Below are positions 1-63,510 of a stretch of DNA of 64,000 bases, one piece after another. The DNA comes from Chinchilla lanigera (taxonomy: Eukaryota; Chordata; Mammalia; Rodentia; Chinchillidae), in NCBI RefSeq assembly GCF_000276665.1, contig NW_004955460.1, positions 368,615-432,614 on the forward strand, read 5' to 3'. The notes below the pieces were generated by a model that made no database searches, had not been told where the DNA came from, and saw only the letters and a list, made by a program, of their open reading frames with translations. The stretch's first letter is position 1. Every line of letters begins with the position of its first letter. The position numbers and the translations under genes were made by a program.

Positions 1-399
1 GGAAAGAAGTAAAGAAAGACAAATACATATTGTATATATATTATATTTATACCCTGTATAATATCCTGAATTATATATATTATATATACATATATGGATC
101 ACTACACATACAGATTTGCGGCTCTTATTTTTCCACTTGTATAGCATTGGTTGTGCTTCTCTGCTCTTTCAGTTTTCAACATCTTTAAATCTGTCTCCAT
201 TATTTGATGAGACTCTGATTCGCTCCTTTTTTGGCCTCATATTACTGGATGGTGTGTTTGTAGTAATGAATTTAACCATTTCTCTCATGACGGATATATG
301 AATTTCATCTGGATTTGTGCCTACAAATGATGCTGAAATAAAATCCCTTATCGGTTGTGCAGTCTAGGACAGCTTTTAGAAGTCTCTGTGGTACAGTGA

Positions 400-580
400 G
401 ACTGTGGGTTTGATCCCATCTGCCACTTTCTAGCTGTTATTTTGGGCAAGTTTTAAAGCTTGGGAATCAATTTTCCTATTTTTAAAATATAAGAGTAATA
501 AGAGGATGTGGGATTCAGGTAGAGCCTTTGTAAGACTACCTGCCACATGATAAGGGCTCAATAAGTATTACCTATTATGA
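400..580 (+). repeat. MIR SINE
   Basis: Matches the MIR core pattern: a cue like TGCCACTTTCTAGCTGT, loss of the usual TGTGACCTTGGGCAAGT wording to a degraded form, and the end ACATGATAAGGGCTCAATAA. It is an ancient tRNA-derived SINE, heavily diverged. Confidence 0.7.
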
Positions 581-929
581 TAAAATCCTTACTACTAGTG
601 CTTTTGCTTCTGTGAGGTAAGACTTATGGGCCAAATGACATATGGATTTAAAAAAATTTTAGCATATATTGTGGGTTGTGTTTTAAAAAGAAGACTATAA
701 AACTGTCTACTGGCAATGCAGAAGAATATCCTTGTACTTAATCTCTACCCAAAACAGAGAATATAATTTTAAAATTTTTGCCAGTTGGACAGTTCTATAG
801 TGATACATCATTTAATTTGCCTTTCTCTAACTGTCGGTAAAGTTAAAATCTTTTTATGGGTATGTTGATTATATGAATTTGTTCTTGGAACAACCTTGCT
901 GGTTTTTCTAGTTTTGTGTTATCGCTTGA

Positions 930-1075
930 ATTTTTAGGGCTCCCCAAAGTGACAGGGCCAACGGACCAAGGAAAGAAACCTCTGAAGCCATGAGTCAAAT
1001 AAATCTTTCCTCCATTTACATTAATTATCTAGGTATTTTGTCATGGTGACATAAAGCTGACTGAGACAGGTTATT
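930..1075 (+). repeat. LTR 3-prime end, MaLR-like (partial)
   Basis: Carries the tail shared by several copies in this window: AAACCTCTGAAGCCATGAGT, an AATAAA signal, then TATTTTGTCATGGTGACATA and GCTGACTGAGACAG. Only the 3-prime part is recognisable. The MaLR assignment rests on memory of the family. Confidence 0.55.
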
Positions 1076-2659
1076 TTCTTTCTTTATTTCAAGTTGTAAG
1101 AGCTCTCTGAAACCTGCATTACAGATCGTCAAATTCTAGTTTTCCTGAGTCACAAAAATTGTTTTTTCAAAATCAAAGCTTTTCTTTTGACATTGCTCAT
1201 AGAATTTTTCCCATAGTAAAAGTTATTTTAATTTTTATATATTCAAATTTGCTTTCTTTTATTGATTCTGGGGTCCCAATTTTCATTTAAAAGGTCTCCC
1301 CTACTCAAGATTTCTTGAATTTGTTATATGTTCTCTGTAATGCTTATGTTCTAGAATATACATAAAATCATTTACATTTTACTGTTATATTGTTAAACAT
1401 GTGGTTTCAAATTAGAGGAATCAAATGCACAATTTTCTTTCAGTTGCATAGCCAGTTAACTAAATACTTCATCTTGGCCAAATGGAAGTCTCCTACAGTC
1501 GCCAAAGAAAGATCGGCCCAAATATTTCCTCACTAGGAAAGCTAGGAAAGGGGTGGGTGGACACACATTCACTACTGATCACACACATTTCATGCTGACC
1601 TCTCATCTAACTTTTGCCCTACATTTTTTTTTCAAGGAATTGCTAAGAAGGCTACTTAGATTCATCTAGCGATGGGAGCAGCAAGACTGTTACAGATACG
1701 CAGGAAAGAACCCAGGGACTGTTGTGGGGGGCTGGGGAGAGCTGGGGAGAGCTATTATCTGATCCTAGACTCAAATCAAAAGCACGCACTGAGCTCTTCT
1801 CTCAAGAGAGCTCCTGGAGGTTGAAGGGTCGTGAGACATGCAGTGGGTTCTCATATTGTGGTTCCTACCTACTAATTCTAATTCAAGACTGTAGATGGAG
1901 CAAGGGATATTTAAAGTATACTATCCAGGACTTCTTAAATCCCATAAAACTCTACAATTACACTTAATACCCACTTGGCCAAACTCTGAACGTGCTAAGG
2001 GAGCTTACCTCCCTCCCCAACCCGCTCTTGCTGAAGAACTGAACACAGGATTTTCACCACCCAAATAGTATCTGCTTAGGAAAGGAGAGAGGTTGGGGAT
2101 GGAACAGAAGGGGGCCATGTACTTATTTTCCAGTTAGCAAAGGACTGTGGGCCCTTCTAGGAGATTTTAGTTTGAGAGGTCCTAGAATATCTGGTTGTGA
2201 CAGTGGTAGAGTTGGCTTTGTCACCACCATTGACAAGAAAGGAGCACCTAACCTTACGGTGGTTGTTCAAAACTGACAGAAGAGGACCATTAGATTTGAA
2301 ATCTGGATTCTGAAAATTCTCACACAGACGATTATGTAAACAGTGACTTGTATTATAATAGCTTCTTAAACTAATGCATGCTAATACCTAAAAGAAGCAG
2401 TGCATGTCTGACACTCTGGCACCATTCCTAGAGACAGAGAAGAAACAATTGCTTAGACATGAGTGCATCTTTGATTTGCTCTGGGAAATGTGGCATTCAG
2501 GATGACTGACGCAGAAAAAGAATTATTAATGGTGATTCCAGAGGGTAGGAATTTAAATGACACTCAACAATAAGCAGTGTTTTTATGAATCCTAAATATT
2601 TTGAACTAAAAATTGAAATTATATTAAAACTCTCATAGCCAAGGAGTTTTAATAGCATA

Positions 2660-2780
2660 TCTTATCCATCTGTCATTCATCCCTGTCTGTCCATTAATCC
2701 AGCCATCTGTCCAAGTCATCCATCCATCTACCCATCTTTCCTTTTTTTCTTCTCTTCCTTCTTTCTCTCCATCCTCCTGC
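2660..2780. repeat. Pyrimidine-rich simple repeat (ATCC/CTTT units)
   Basis: Short imperfect repeats of ATCC and TCCATC followed by a CTTTTTTTCTTC-type tract. This is low-complexity sequence. Confidence 0.6.
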
Positions 2781-3649
2781 ACATATTTACTAGCACCAAG
2801 TTTGTAAGTAGGAAAGGTACAACAAGCGTGACTGGTTTTATAGGGCTTATATTTTAGGAGAAGAAGAAACAAAAATGAGTTATAAGCACATGATCTATTT
2901 TATTTGAGAGAGTGGTAAATTCTGTTAATATAATGAAGTAGAATGCTAAGTTGCAAAGCTATAAATAGATGAATGGATTTAAACTGAGGGTGCAAGGGTG
3001 CCCCTTAAATGACATCCCCTTAGAGAAGTGGGTAGTGGGACTGAAATGAGCATAATAATTCTGAAAATATGTGAACTTTGTATCATTTTTGAATTGTATT
3101 ACATATAAAAATAGTTTTTTATATCTCATGCATAGTTTTTTTGTTTGTTCTTCCATTTAAAATACATGAGACTTTTCACCTGACATGTTCTTATGCATCA
3201 TTTTATACCAAATAGGAACTTTTCAATGACATAAAATTTTAGCAAATATTAAACATGTTGATATGACAAATCTCACAGGATGTGAGGCTATGGCCATTTT
3301 AATATGTCTTACCTAGATGACAGTGAAGGGTAATTTAAAGTAGAGGGTACTACAAAAAGAAAGTACGGTAGATTGATTTAAAAAGCCTTCTGTGCACAGA
3401 CATTTTGGTATAACTTCGGAGGACTACTAGATTCATTGTAAGGAATTTAAGTTTTGATATATTTAATTTCTCACCATTTATAATTCATTCTTCTTCCAAA
3501 ATGTCTTCCTCTTCCACTGCTTCTTCCCTATCTCAATCATTTATTCTATTTTCCAAGAACTCTTTCAGTAGACTTTAAATGGCAGCCCTCATGGCCACGC
3601 CACTTCGTCTTCTACTTGTAACCAGATTTTACTTTCGGATTTTGGATAC

Positions 3650-3990
3650 AGATCTGATAAGACCTTCTCCTCTAAAAACATGATTGGTTCCCTATCATCA
3701 CCATCTACAGCACAGAACCTAAAGTTCACTGAAGGCCCTCAAAGCCCTTCCCCATATAACACTGGGATGCCTTTCCAGCATTTTGCTATATTCTGAGGCT
3801 ACATAAAACCATCAGTTTGTTTACCCCCATGAGGTTGCTGAGGGTGTCAGGTCCTCTATCTGGAAGTCCCTTCTCCTATTCTCTGGCAGTCAACTATTCT
3901 TACTCATTTTTCAAAGCTCCTCACACCTAGTATTATCACAATGCCCTGTGATAACTGCTATAATAGAGGTATGTATAGCATTTTCCATGT
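3650..3990 (+). repeat. L2 LINE fragment
   Basis: Follows the order of the L2 3-prime region: TTCACTGAAGGCCCTCAAAG, CCTATTCTCTGGCA and TTTTTCAAAGCTCCTCACACC correspond to the usual catchphrases (cheap first-part equivalents of catalogued L2 text such as the ORF2 end). Diverged. Confidence 0.5.
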
Positions 3991-4029
3991 TGTTTTGTAA
4001 GCTTCCCATTTGTATAGCTGGCTTTAGCT

Positions 4030-4220
4030 TTGCATCAAGCTAGAGCTTGATGTTGGAATCAGGATGCCTGGGCTCCAATCTTGACTTGGTCCATTCTTAT
4101 CTGTGACTTTGGTGATGTTTGTACCTCATACTCCTCATGTGCAAAGCAGGATAACTCAGTGTCTAGGTTAGATGGTTGTTAGATGAAAATGTCTGAAACA
4201 GTGCTTGGTATATTTACCAA
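4030..4220 (+). repeat. MIR SINE
   Basis: GGAATCAGGATGCCTGGGCT, then TGTGACTTTGGTGATGTTTG, CTCATGTGCAAAGCAGGATA and AACAGTGCTTGGTA match successive MIR landmarks (lesion in the CORE region but good overall order). Confidence 0.75.
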
Positions 4221-4254
4221 GTTCTCACAGGATGCTCTACTATTTAGTTTTATT

Positions 4255-4635
4255 ATTAATGTCTGTATCCCCAAAGTATGGTTTGAATGTGTTTTTGAAA
4301 AGTTCCTGTTGGAAAATTGGTTCCCAAGGCAGCGATGATGAGAAGTTGGACCACTGGGAGGTGACTGGGTCCTGAAACCCTAGTGAATGTATCAGTCCAT
4401 CCATGGACTGAGGGGTTAGCATGGCTTTGTTCTAAAAGTGAGTGCTCTCTGGCTTTATCACTGTCTTATCTTCTGATGCCTCTGCCATGTTACAATGTGG
4501 AAAAAAGGTCCTCGACAGAAGTCATACAGATGTGGATACCATACTCTTGCACCTTCCAGCCTCCAGAAACATAAGCTAGATCTACTTCTCTAAATTTCCT
4601 GGTCTGTTGTATTCAGCTGTAGAAACAAAAAGGTG
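4255..4635 (+). repeat. LTR-like repeat, MaLR type
   Basis: The order of parts (GTATCCCCAAAGTATGGTTT, TTCCCAAGGCAGCGATGATG, GGACCACTGGGAGGTGACTG, CTCCAGAAACATAAGC) resembles MaLR-type LTRs. Diverged; the subfamily was not determined. Confidence 0.5.
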
Positions 4636-6699
4636 TCAATGCCCAGCATATAAAATCTGCATGTAAGAAGTATGAAAATAATAAAACCAGTAGCATATAA
4701 GTCCCTCATCAACATGCAGATGACATCATCATCATAAAAAATGAAGAAGTAACATTTAACATAGTATTATAAGATTTCTGTCCTCATAGTAGACACAGTT
4801 AGATACAGTTCGGGAAATGGCAAGACTTCTAGCCGATGGACTGAGCATCTTGGATTGTATTGACTTTGGAAGTTACTTTCAACTTCCTTATCCTTTCCTT
4901 TAATGAGTTCTTTTTCTGTTCTGCCCTGTGATCTTGGGGACTGGCCATTGTGGGCTGCAATATCTAGGTACCCTTTGATCTCTGGCTTATGGTTGGTTTA
5001 GCCGGAAGCACTGGAGGGTGGAATAAGAGTGCTGTGGGTGTTATTTCCAGGCCTCTCCTCGCCTTGGCCAGTCCTGGCAGGGGCTTTGTGTGCACCAAGG
5101 CCCCAGATCCCATTGGAGGCCCCTGATGGACTCTAGCTCTCCCTGAGCACTCTGGACTCCATCTACATTCTCTTAGCCTGTGTATTTCCACTGCTGGCTT
5201 TGACAAGGTCCTTATCAGCCTGAAACATCAGTGATGCAAGTTAGTAGTGAAACAGCATTTGCAGGAAGTCCCTTTAGGCCAGCTTATTTAATGTATGCAA
5301 CATGGAATTTTCAACATATTTATTCATATTGGTATCTCTCAACACACAAGGGAAGGGGGAGAAGGTGAAATTGCTGTGTCTCGTGCTTTGAGGGTTTTGA
5401 TTTAGCTGGCTCTATGCCAATGGCTACAAAGCCCACAGTGAGCATAAAGCCACAGACTCTCCAGTCCCTGCAGTTACAGGGATGCTCACATGGGAAGGGC
5501 ACTGATAAGGCTTCTTTTGGCAGTGTCCACCCTGGAGGCAGCTGTTACAGATGCTCCTGCAGAGTGACAAGGAGGTGGCTGCCTCTCAGTAACAGCTGCC
5601 CCAGGCATTGTACAGGGTGCAAAGCCTCTAAGGCACACGTGCATTTATTGCTGATATCCCAAGGGCTTTATAACCACAAATGATAAAGAAAAGTGGGAAC
5701 CCATGGCAATTAACTGCACAAGGGAGGAAGGATCTCTGTTTACCTTAACAGCTCTGGAACAAGGAAGGCACTGCTGTCACTGAAAGAATAAAACTCACTT
5801 ATGTGCCCAACAGTCCGTGTAACACCTTGAAGTACCCAGTGTTGCACAAGGGGAAACTAAGACAAAATCATCTCTGCCCACGTCGAGCTCATCTTTCCTG
5901 AGGTGAGTCAGACACAGCAGACACCAGCGGGGGACACAGAAGAAGCAGAATAGCAGAATAACAAAAATAACGGATTAAGATGACCATCATCCTCTTTAAG
6001 ATGACCATTTAATCCTCTGAAGCTTACCCATGTTTGCCACATTTACTTCTGGTCTATGGTCATGGTTGTTTCCAGAAGGAAGAGGAGGTGAGCAGGGGAT
6101 GATGCCAATCTCTATGCCCTACCCTGGCTGCATCGTGCTCTGGGTTGTCCTGTGTCAAGGGACAATCTCCAGCTTTACTCGGTGAGGGCCGCCCTTGTGA
6201 CAAACCCTATAATTTTTGGCTTTTATGTTTCCTTATGAGTGACGGACAGGTTATGATAGTTGTCATCTTCCCCATGGCCCAGGTGATGAATGCCTGTAGA
6301 GTGAGGAAGGAAGGAGGGTGGCACCCATGTCCAACCTACTGGAGGCTAAGCGGCCCCCAGGGGCAATGAATCCTGGGCAATCAGATTTAAATCTCAGGAT
6401 TCTGGTCTTGTCAGTGTCATGGACTTCCTGGCAGCATGAGTGACAGTGACAGGTCTCCAGGCAGCTGCTGCTGCACATACTTGCTGAGGGCATTATTTCT
6501 CGGCACTGTGTGCATCCTGGTTTTGTGCAACACCCAGAGCCACTTCTTTCAGATCTGAGCTATCCTAATCACCTGCCTTTCACTAAATGCAGGACTGGGA
6601 GAGTTGGGGCCACAGGAAATGCAACCCCTGTGATTTCCTGTTAATTCATTTGGCACAGAATGACTTATAGCAGGAAGGCAGGAATAACTCTAATCTCTT

Positions 6700-7105
6700 G
6701 GTTTTGTTAAAAAGTCCTCAAAGCCCAACATGGGCTTCCTGTTTAGGTCTAAAACATCCCCACAAATTCTCATGTGTGTGGAAGGTGCTTGGGCCATGGG
6801 GACGCTATACTCATCAGTGTCATTCATGGATGAGTAGTTCAGAGCTGAGTGTGCTGTTAGGGGGTGGGGCCTGGGTGAGGTGATCCCTGGGGTGTGACCT
6901 GGAAGGGTGAGTTCTTCTCCCTGGCTCCTCCCTTCCGTCTCAGCCTTCCCGCTGCGATGGGTTAAGTGCCTTTTCCTCCGCCATGCTGTTTCTGCTTTGG
7001 AGCCAGCCAATCTTGGACCGAAACCTTGAGGAAAAATAAACCTCATCTCCTTTAAATTATAGGTGTTGAGTATTGTGTCCCAGTGACGAGGAAGTGACTA
7101 AGATA
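6700..7105 (+). repeat. LTR-like repeat, MaLR type
   Basis: Contains GGAGCCAGCCAATCTTGGAC, an AATAAACCTCATCTCC signal region and the end TATTGTGTCCCAGTGACGAG, GTGACTAAGATAC. The tail is shared with 7155-7580 and other copies here. Two same-orientation copies sit back to back. Confidence 0.6.
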
Positions 7106-7154
7106 CTGTTCAAAGCTAAAGAAGGGTCTATGCAGGTGTCTCAAGTCACTGAGT

Positions 7155-7580
7155 CTGGCCGTGTATTATGATTTGTGTCTAGATGTCCCTCCAAAGCCTC
7201 ATGCAGTCTTAGATAGGGCTTTTTCAGAGGTGAAAATATTCTGAATCCAGAGCGTGTGACTGATTCATGGTGCCATGCTAGGATTAAGGGTGGGTGATGG
7301 CTGGATCAGTCCACTGATTGGACTGGCACCATCCTAATCCCAGTAGACTGGATACAATACAATACAAAGAGGCTTGGTTCCCCTCTTCCTGTGTCACTTA
7401 TGCTATCCTGTGGGTACCATGAACTGTTCTCTATAATGCCTCTCTGCCAAGCCACCCTACCTTGGAGCCAGCTGATTATGGACTGAAACCTCGACAATCT
7501 GTGAGTGAAATAAACCTTTCCTCTTTTAACCGGGAGTGTTGGGTGTTCTGTCTCAGCAACAAGAGAAAAGTAACTAAGAC
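7155..7580 (+). repeat. LTR-like repeat, MaLR type
   Basis: Starts near GGCCGTGTATTATGATTTGT and ends GTTCTGTCTCAGCAACAAGA, AGTAACTAAGACAT. Internal TGGAGCCAGCTGATTATGGA and GTGAGTGAAATAAACC match the same family landmarks as the preceding copy. Confidence 0.6.
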
Positions 7581-8379
7581 ATTGTGACTAGAGAGAAAGT
7601 CTATTTCCCTCTCAGGCACTCTGAGGCACTGACAGAACAGTTCAACTCCACATGGAGTTCGTGACACACTTTCATAGCTTCATTGGGAGGTGTGTAGAGT
7701 GCTCTCCTTCAGCTAAGGACTCTGGGGACTCATGTGCTCAGAGTCAGAGCCTCAAATGAGAGGGGTGGCCCTGTGTGGCCCACTTCATGACAGCTCATAA
7801 CCTTATGAGAGTGCCGAAAAGAGGGCTGCAATCGCCCTGCGCTCCACTTAGATTGCTGGTGGATTCAAAAGGCCACCTGCCATTCTGACTCCAGGATCCA
7901 GAGCAGACACTCTCAACATGAGTGGGAATGTTGGTGTGTAGAAGTCAGCCGGCCTGTGTGTGAGGCCAAGTCCTCCAGCAACAGAGGACTTCTGAGGGGA
8001 AGAAGATCCCTCGAGGGAATATGCTAATTCTTACAACACCCCTGACTCACAGAGTTTTCTTCTTTGGTGCAATAAAGCATGACTGTCACTTCCACAGAGC
8101 TTCTTAATTCAGGGATGAGGGCAAGGTGACAAAGCCAGCTTGTGTGTGGGGGACCGGGTGCGCTGCTCTCACAACTCCAGCGTGTCTTCCATGCTTCCCT
8201 TTGGCCTTCACACGTGGCCACAGTGACACGTTCTCAACTCTGGTGTTTCCTTAGAATGTGGAGCCCCAGTCCTCCACCATGGCCATTGTCCCTGCTCCCC
8301 TCGGCCACTATGCAGCTCCTTTGCTTGCCTGTCCTTTGAACATTTATTGGCTCAAGGTTTTCAGCCACATGCTCTCCAC

Positions 8380-9130
8380 TCTTTGCCTTTGAAGTCCCCC
8401 TTCTGCTGCCTGCTCACACCCTCTGGCTTGTGATTTCTCAGCCTGAATTCTACCCTCACCCAGTACTGATCCCTCCTGTCCCTCTGGTCCCCTTCACTTC
8501 CTGAACTCGGGCCACCCCTAAGGAGACCTTTCTACTCTCCCTTCCCTGTCCCAGCACATCAGTGCTGTCCATTCTATGGGCCCTAGCGCTGTTCTTCATC
8601 TGCACAAGCTCCAAATGCACTCATGTTCCACAGCTGAGCCATTCATCTGTGCTGGTGCCTTCCCAAATTTCCTTTCCCAGCCAGGTTGCTGTCCCCCTAA
8701 CCAGGGCTATCATTCTGATTAGTACAAACATGTAATATTTATCACTCCCACAATATGCAAGCTCTGCAAGGCAGAGTGAATGCTGCAGTTCTCCTCTGAA
8801 TATCTTCTACGTCCCATAATTCTTCCACAGTTAACACTATGAATTGTGCAACTCAAAACCCTACTCTTGAACTGATCCCATATTTCTCTCTCTCTCCTCA
8901 CTTCCAGAAGTCAGTGAACTATCTCCATGTTTTCTCCTTGGAGTCAGTCACTTTCTCTTGTCATCGCAGCCTCTGCCTACTCTCTGATCTTTTCTTTCTC
9001 TCACTGGAAGATCAATTGTTTCAGAGCTGCTCTGCTCTTTCCAGTCTTATCTCCTCAAACTTATCCTCCATGTTCTGATAAGATTTGCTGTTTTAAAACA
9101 CAGATGTCATTTTAATAGTATTCTCCAGAC
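8380..9130 (+). repeat. Possible L2-derived sequence
   Basis: C/T-rich phrases about drug-like order (CTTTGCCTTTGAAGTCCC, CTCTGCCTACTCTCTG) are reminiscent of L2 3-prime sequence but too diverged to assign firmly. Confidence 0.3.
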
Positions 9131-9280
9131 AGCACACAACCTTCTGATCCCCACCTCTGTCTCCTAACTCATTTCTCTCCCACAATCCTCTTTCTGTAAA
9201 ATTCATAGGTTTCCCTTTATGCAGCCTACTGGGAAGGAAAGACAGATTTTCCCTTGTGATGGAATACAATTTGGTGTATA

Positions 9281-9610
9281 CAGATGTTCCCCAATTCATG
9301 GTGGTTTGACTTATGATTTTTCTGATTTTATGTGACATACATTCAGTAGAAGTCATACTCTGAATTTGGATCTTTTTCTGGACTAGTGGTTTCAAGTAGT
9401 AGGAATTTCTCTCCATGTTGGGTGGAGTGTAGCTTCCAGTCATTCGTGTGGGACTCTGCAGGTGAGCAAGTGATACTCTACAATGTCTTGTGTTGCTAAG
9501 CTATGATGCTCAGTAGGTTAGGTATAGTAACTGCATTTTTTACTTATAATATGTTCTATTTGTGATGGATTTATTGGAATGCAACCCCGTTGCAAGTTGA
9601 TGAGCATTTG
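9281..9610 (+). mobile_element. Tigger/pogo-type DNA transposon remnant
   Basis: Begins CAGATGTTCCCCAATTCATG, with terminal inverted sequence at the other end (GATGAGCATTTG), and is flanked by TA on both sides as expected for a pogo-superfamily element. Internal TGACTTATGATTTTTCTGAT and GCTATGATGCTCAGTAGGTT match a Tigger-type sequence I recognise. Non-autonomous and internally deleted. Confidence 0.75.
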
Positions 9611-11137
9611 TATAATATAAGCATCTCAGGCTAACACACCTGTATATATGTGTACATAACTTAGCATTTAAGACATTGTAGTTGTTGGTTTGTGCTCCTC
9701 CTACTGCTCCTTCTTAAATGAAAGGATCCTATTCATTGCATCTCTGTATACTCCCAACACCTAGTATGTGCTTAACTTATAGTTGCTTTATTAGTGGCCT
9801 TTTGTTGAAACATGTAGCACAGGCCCATAAGGTAGGGCTAAAGATTTGATGAAAATACTTCTTTTTTGAGTACTGACTTGGTTCATAACTTCCAAGATAC
9901 TGTCTTAAATTTTATGCTCATGAAATGAGAGAGAGTTGAAGGATTATATTACGTACTACCCGTGTATACATATATTATTGTGTCATGGGTTAGGATGTGC
10001 TCTAGTATTGGAATGGAGTCAGTCTGAGCAGGAGCCAGCTGACAGGTGGTAGTCAAGATCTATCGATCCCTTCTGAAATGACTTGCCTTGTCCACCTGCC
10101 CTGCCTGTGTTTTTTTGTTTCACAGACTTCCACATGTGCTTATTGGCAAGTTATAGGACAAGCCATAGGGACAAAGGGCAAGTTTTGTTTCACCTTGTGC
10201 TAGCCACTTGATGTGGACACATTCTAGTTCAGGAGCTTCAAAACTGAGAGTGTGCCTGAAGACAGAGGACATGTGCCATCATCTGGAAGTCCTAGGTAAA
10301 TAATTTTATACTAAGTTGACAAAACTTAGGGACTTGGGCTGTAAACCCAGCAGGCCCTGGTGTCACTCCACTGAGTCCCTTCCACAGCAGCATAAATAAA
10401 CTATGTCAGAAAAGACCTATATCAGCCATCTCCAGGATTCACTTCCCTTCAATAGCAGGAACTCTTACATTGAGGGGTCATTTTCAAATGAGGAGTCATT
10501 TTCAAATTAGGTGTGGTAGGGAGGCAGCGGCACTGTGAATGCATCCTAGAGGTCCCTTGCAGCTTTCAAGAGATGTCTAGGACCTACACTGAAGGTATCT
10601 TGTCCACAACCCATGCAGAATTGGCTGCTACCTATCTTCAGACATCTGCCCCTCAGTCTCAACAGCTGACAACCAAAGATATAATGGATTTTCAGTTTGT
10701 AATGGTGCTAGGAGATAACCTAGTCCAACAGATTTATTTTTCAAAATGTAAGCTGATACTAAACCTATGGGTCCAACATCAGAGAAATTTCAGACCCAGA
10801 TACTTCTGAGAAGCCTCCACTGGAAACTCTTATGATTTTAGTAAAATTAGCAACACTCATGACTCACATCTTTAAATTCTTAGTACATCCTCAGGAAGCA
10901 ACTATTCTATCATACATCAGTCTTCCATTGTTATGTTATCGGCGTCTTTAGTAATTTATCTTGTGTCCTGGGTGAAGAATAACCTGTTCTTTCTTCTAGG
11001 CTTCTGTTATTCACTTCCATTCCCTCTCATAATGTCCAGCCGACTGCTCTAGAAAGAGCGACCTTAGAGAAATACTGCTGACTTCTAAAGAAAGACAAAA
11101 ACTCTCAAACACAAGAAAGTGAACATTATAAATCTTA

Positions 11138-61336
<50,199 letters not shown>

Positions 61337-62339
61337 CTTTGCATTAGAAAAATGGAAAACACGAGTTAATTTTCATCTGTTTGCTTCTTGGAAGCAGATG
61401 CTCTGAATCAGGCAATTGGGGAAATCGGTAAAGAACTGTCTTGAATTTCAGGAAAGAAATGCTTTCAATTCTCAAGAGACAACCAAAGTAATTAGCAGGA
61501 CATGTATTTCTGGATTATTTGACTTCTTTCTATTTTGTAAGCTACAATGAGTTTTGAGTATAGTGATCTTTAAAAAATCAACACAAATAAAAACTGATCA
61601 TGTAAAATAGCAAAATAGCTTGTGCCCTGCATTAGACAAAATCAGACTAACTCTGAAATCAGAGTGTGAGGAGTGAATTAAAATGTTACAACCCAGGTGT
61701 ACGGAATTACCTCTACATTATTGTAGTAAGTGCACAAATTTGAATAGTTGTTCTACTCACATTTTTATTTGATGGGTAATTGACATGGTTGGGTGGAAGT
61801 TGTGGAAATATTACACCTAAAAGCATACTGGCAGACAAAATATTAGCTGCTTATTTGAAGGTTCATTGTTTTTTCTAAGTTGGGGATCAAGTCAGGTGGT
61901 TTAACCAGTCCGTCATCCTAGCAGGTACTAGATACTAACCCTTCTACTGTGCGTAGGCTCTCAGCTAGACTTTCAGATCAAAGAGAAGATTAGAATATGC
62001 CACTGACCTTGGAAAACACTCTGTTGAAATTGAGCAAAGAGGGGAAGTGATATATAAACAACTCTAGCTAAGAGAAAGTCTGTCCTAGACATGCAGAGAC
62101 CTGTGGGAACACAGGCAAAGTAGACACAAGAAGACAGATACCAGAAGGCAGATACATTGTGAAGTCAGAGGGCAAACTCATCAGGATGTTTGTCTGGAAA
62201 AAACATTTTCAGAAGAGAAAACATGTATGCAAGTAGAGTGCCCTGGGAAAGTTCCGAGAAGCTCAGGGGTAGCATGAGATGCATGGGCACTGGGAAGTGG
62301 GAATTAGGCAGAGGACAACCAGAGTGTGTCCCAGGGGCA

Positions 62340-62530
62340 GAGTGAGCCCAGGATTCCCAACCTGAGCAGCATCAGAGTCATCGAAGGACGTGTTCTGAGA
62401 CAGAATCCCAGACCCCACACCAGAGTCTGTGATTTGGCCGATGTGGGGTCAGGCCAAAGAATCTGTACTTCTGAAATCTGCAGTGCACCCATTCCCAGGT
62501 GATCTTGATGGCGCAGGTCCAGGTGTTGAC
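62340..62530 (+). repeat. MER5A-type hAT element
   Basis: CAGGATTCCCAACCTGAGCA, CAGCATCAGAGTCATC, AGACAGAATCCCAGACCCCA, AGAATCTGTACTTCTGAAAT and CAGGTGATCTTGATG follow MER5A landmarks in order. Confidence 0.8.
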
Positions 62531-63454
62531 ACTCAGTGAAGGGCTGCTGCTAAGGAAAAGAGACAGTGCCAGGTTCACCCTGAGAATGATAAGCCGACAC
62601 ACTGGTGTGGAGGACGAATGGAGAAGAGCCTGGGTCAGGAAGAATGGTGTGGAGGCTACTGTGACAGTCTTGGCTGGAGGTGCTAATGGCCAGTCCAGGC
62701 AGGGATGTTGGGTGGAGCTGCTGGTGGAAGGGAAACACCTACATACTGCAAGAATTCTTAGGTCAGGGGTGTCTGCCAACAGGATTCTCAGAACATTCCT
62801 ACACCTCTCTGCCCTCTCTGTCTGCTCATCAGTTATCTTGTAGACAGAGGTCCAGCCATCTATTTTCTCTTTGCTACACCCTATCTCCCTCATTCCAAGA
62901 AGCCTCTTTGCTCTCCCCATATGAGTTCTGTTTTGCCTAAAGGCTCTCAGCTTCCCAGAATGATAGGACCAGGACTCAGGTTTCCCTTGCCTGAAGGCAC
63001 AGCAGGGATGGGTGAAAGGGCCATTTCGAGATATATTTGGTAGCAGTATCTGTAAGATTTTTACCAGCAGACCTAATAGTATTAGGGGCCTTGATAGATA
63101 TTGGCATTGAAAAGAAGGGAAGAGACAATTATGAAGTTCAAGGCTTTTGCTTAGACCAGGCTGGAGGACAGTAGGTAGGAGGACGGATCCACGAGGAGGC
63201 GAGATTTTGGACGGAATTAGACACATTGATTTGGAAGTCCTGGAGCTCCTATCAGTTACGATGTCCAGGAAAATTTTGCTTAGATGGTTCTTGTGCTCAG
63301 GAAAGCAATGAAGGGGGGAAGGAAGAAGGTGGAAGAGGAAAGTGAAGTGTCAGGTCAAGTGAGGGGGACAAACAGAGCTGCACAGATGTGAGTCTATTAG
63401 GGCAGGTTTCTAAGACCAGCATCGCACTCTTTCCTTGACCTTACAGCAGAAGGT

Positions 63455-63510
63455 TTCCTCAGTGTGGTCCCCAGACCACCTGCTAGAGAACTGTCATGGT
63501 GACAGTCAGA
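63455..63510 (-). repeat. Partial MER5-type element
   Basis: CAGTGTGGTCCCCAGACCAC followed by CTGCTAGAGAACTG matches an end of a MER5-type element in reverse. Short. Confidence 0.5.

Noticed and set aside
5400..6500. GC-richer stretch with several overlapping short frames as a possible gene
   Set aside because: No splice-consistent frame, no recognisable motif and no CpG enrichment.
62378..63226. Open frame of 282 codons on the minus strand, the longest in the window
   Set aside because: Its C-terminal part runs through a MER5A-type element, the translation resembles no family I know, and it lies in an intron of HECW1. A chance open frame is the simplest explanation.
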